The position numbers were made by a program, and so were the translations under genes. A DNA stretch of 13,056 nt from Azoarcus sp. GTDB lineage: Bacteria > Pseudomonadota > Gammaproteobacteria > Burkholderiales > Rhodocyclaceae. The notes under the pieces were generated by a model. That model was not told the origin of the DNA. It worked only from the letters and a program-made list of their open reading frames with translations, and searched no databases. Shown in pieces: positions 12,803-13,056 of this stretch. Location of the stretch: NCBI GenBank assembly GCA_031282905.1, contig JAITCV010000071.1, positions 1-13,056 of the forward strand, in the 5' to 3' direction. How positions within the stretch are numbered: position 1 is the first letter of the stretch; each line of letters opens with the position of its first letter.

Positions 12803-13056
12803 ATGACAAATCCTGTAAATGTTGGCGATCGCCTCGCCATCGGCGATTACGACCTGCGCCTGAGAACCGATGTCCTGGTGATCGGCGGCAGCTTGGCCGG
12901 CACCTGGGCGGCCATCGCCGCGGCGCGCGAGGGCGCGAATGTGATCCTGGTCGACAAGGGCTACGCCGGTGCTTCCGGCTCGGTGGCCGCGGGCAGTGTC
13001 GGCGCTTATTTCACCAAGCCCGACGACCCGATCCAGCGCGACGCCATGATCAACGC
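12803..13056 (+). CDS. FAD-dependent oxidoreductase (fumarate reductase/AprA-like flavoprotein), 3'-truncated by window edge
   Basis: Only the first 84 codons are in the window. They read MTNPVNVGDRLAIGDYDL, then a Rossmann strand TDVLVIGGSLAGTWAAIAAA (residues 22-41) and VILVDKG (acidic Asp that binds the FAD ribose), followed by SGSVAAGSVGAYF. This is the N-terminal FAD-binding pattern of the succinate dehydrogenase/fumarate reductase/APS reductase alpha superfamily. The second motif glycine is Ser (GGSLAG), a variation to note. GAGGG lies about 7 nt before the ATG. The gene heads a new transcription unit from the sigma-54 promoter. Substrate cannot be told from this fragment; a ferredoxin or binding-protein gene downstream would be informative. 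Confidence 0.8.
   Translation, partial: MTNPVNVGDRLAIGDYDLRLRTDVLVIGGSLAGTWAAIAAAREGANVILVDKGYAGASGSVAAGSVGAYFTKPDDPIQRDAMIN

Noticed and set aside
1..13056. CRISPR arrays, tRNA or rRNA genes, or insertion sequences
   Set aside because: No regularly spaced identical repeats, no tRNA-like cloverleaf or rRNA sequence recognised, and no transposase-like product on either strand.

Overview
The window looks like chromosomal DNA of a GC-rich betaproteobacterium. The evidence is a CNP1-like family gene (a family I associate with Betaproteobacteria), a Coq7-type ubiquinone hydroxylase, bacterial-type ProS divergent from RppH, and a long form of TrpS. I cannot name genus or species from the sequence.

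Left half (1-7016), mostly housekeeping. A 5'-truncated trpS overlaps a small PACE-type efflux gene by ATGA. murB follows and converges on a minus-strand, translationally coupled operon rppH > CNP1-like > coq7, whose genes overlap by 1 and 4 nt. proS diverges from rppH and overlaps a soluble lytic transglycosylase gene (SLT) by 4 nt.

Junction (7017-7393). Directly after the transglycosylase stop lies the frameshifted C-terminal stub of an mtfA-type zinc peptidase gene. Most of that gene is gone, and the stub runs without a stop into unrelated DNA. This looks like the scar where an accessory block joined the housekeeping region.

Right half (7394-13056), an organosulfur/thiol cluster, all on the plus strand: a NitT/TauT-type ABC ATPase and its permease with no binding protein in view; a secreted thioredoxin-fold protein with a CPNC motif and a His/Asp-rich tail; a Gln-type thiol dioxygenase resembling 3-mercaptopropionate dioxygenase; a four-domain rhodanese protein with Cys in only two domains; and the start of an FAD-dependent oxidoreductase. 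A nested inverted repeat precedes the thioredoxin gene. A terminator-like hairpin follows the dioxygenase. Related palindromic repeat sequences flank the rhodanese gene in inverted orientation. The flavoprotein gene has a sigma-54 type -24/-12 promoter with exact GG-N10-GC spacing, inverted repeats at an enhancer-like distance upstream, and hairpins in its leader.

Working model (inference): the ABC system imports a small organosulfur compound. The dioxygenase converts a thiol to a sulfinate, the rhodanese handles the sulfane sulfur, and the thioredoxin keeps periplasmic thiols reduced or moves metal. The flavoprotein, in a separate sigma-54-controlled unit, does a later or parallel redox step. 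No substrate is proven by the sequence.
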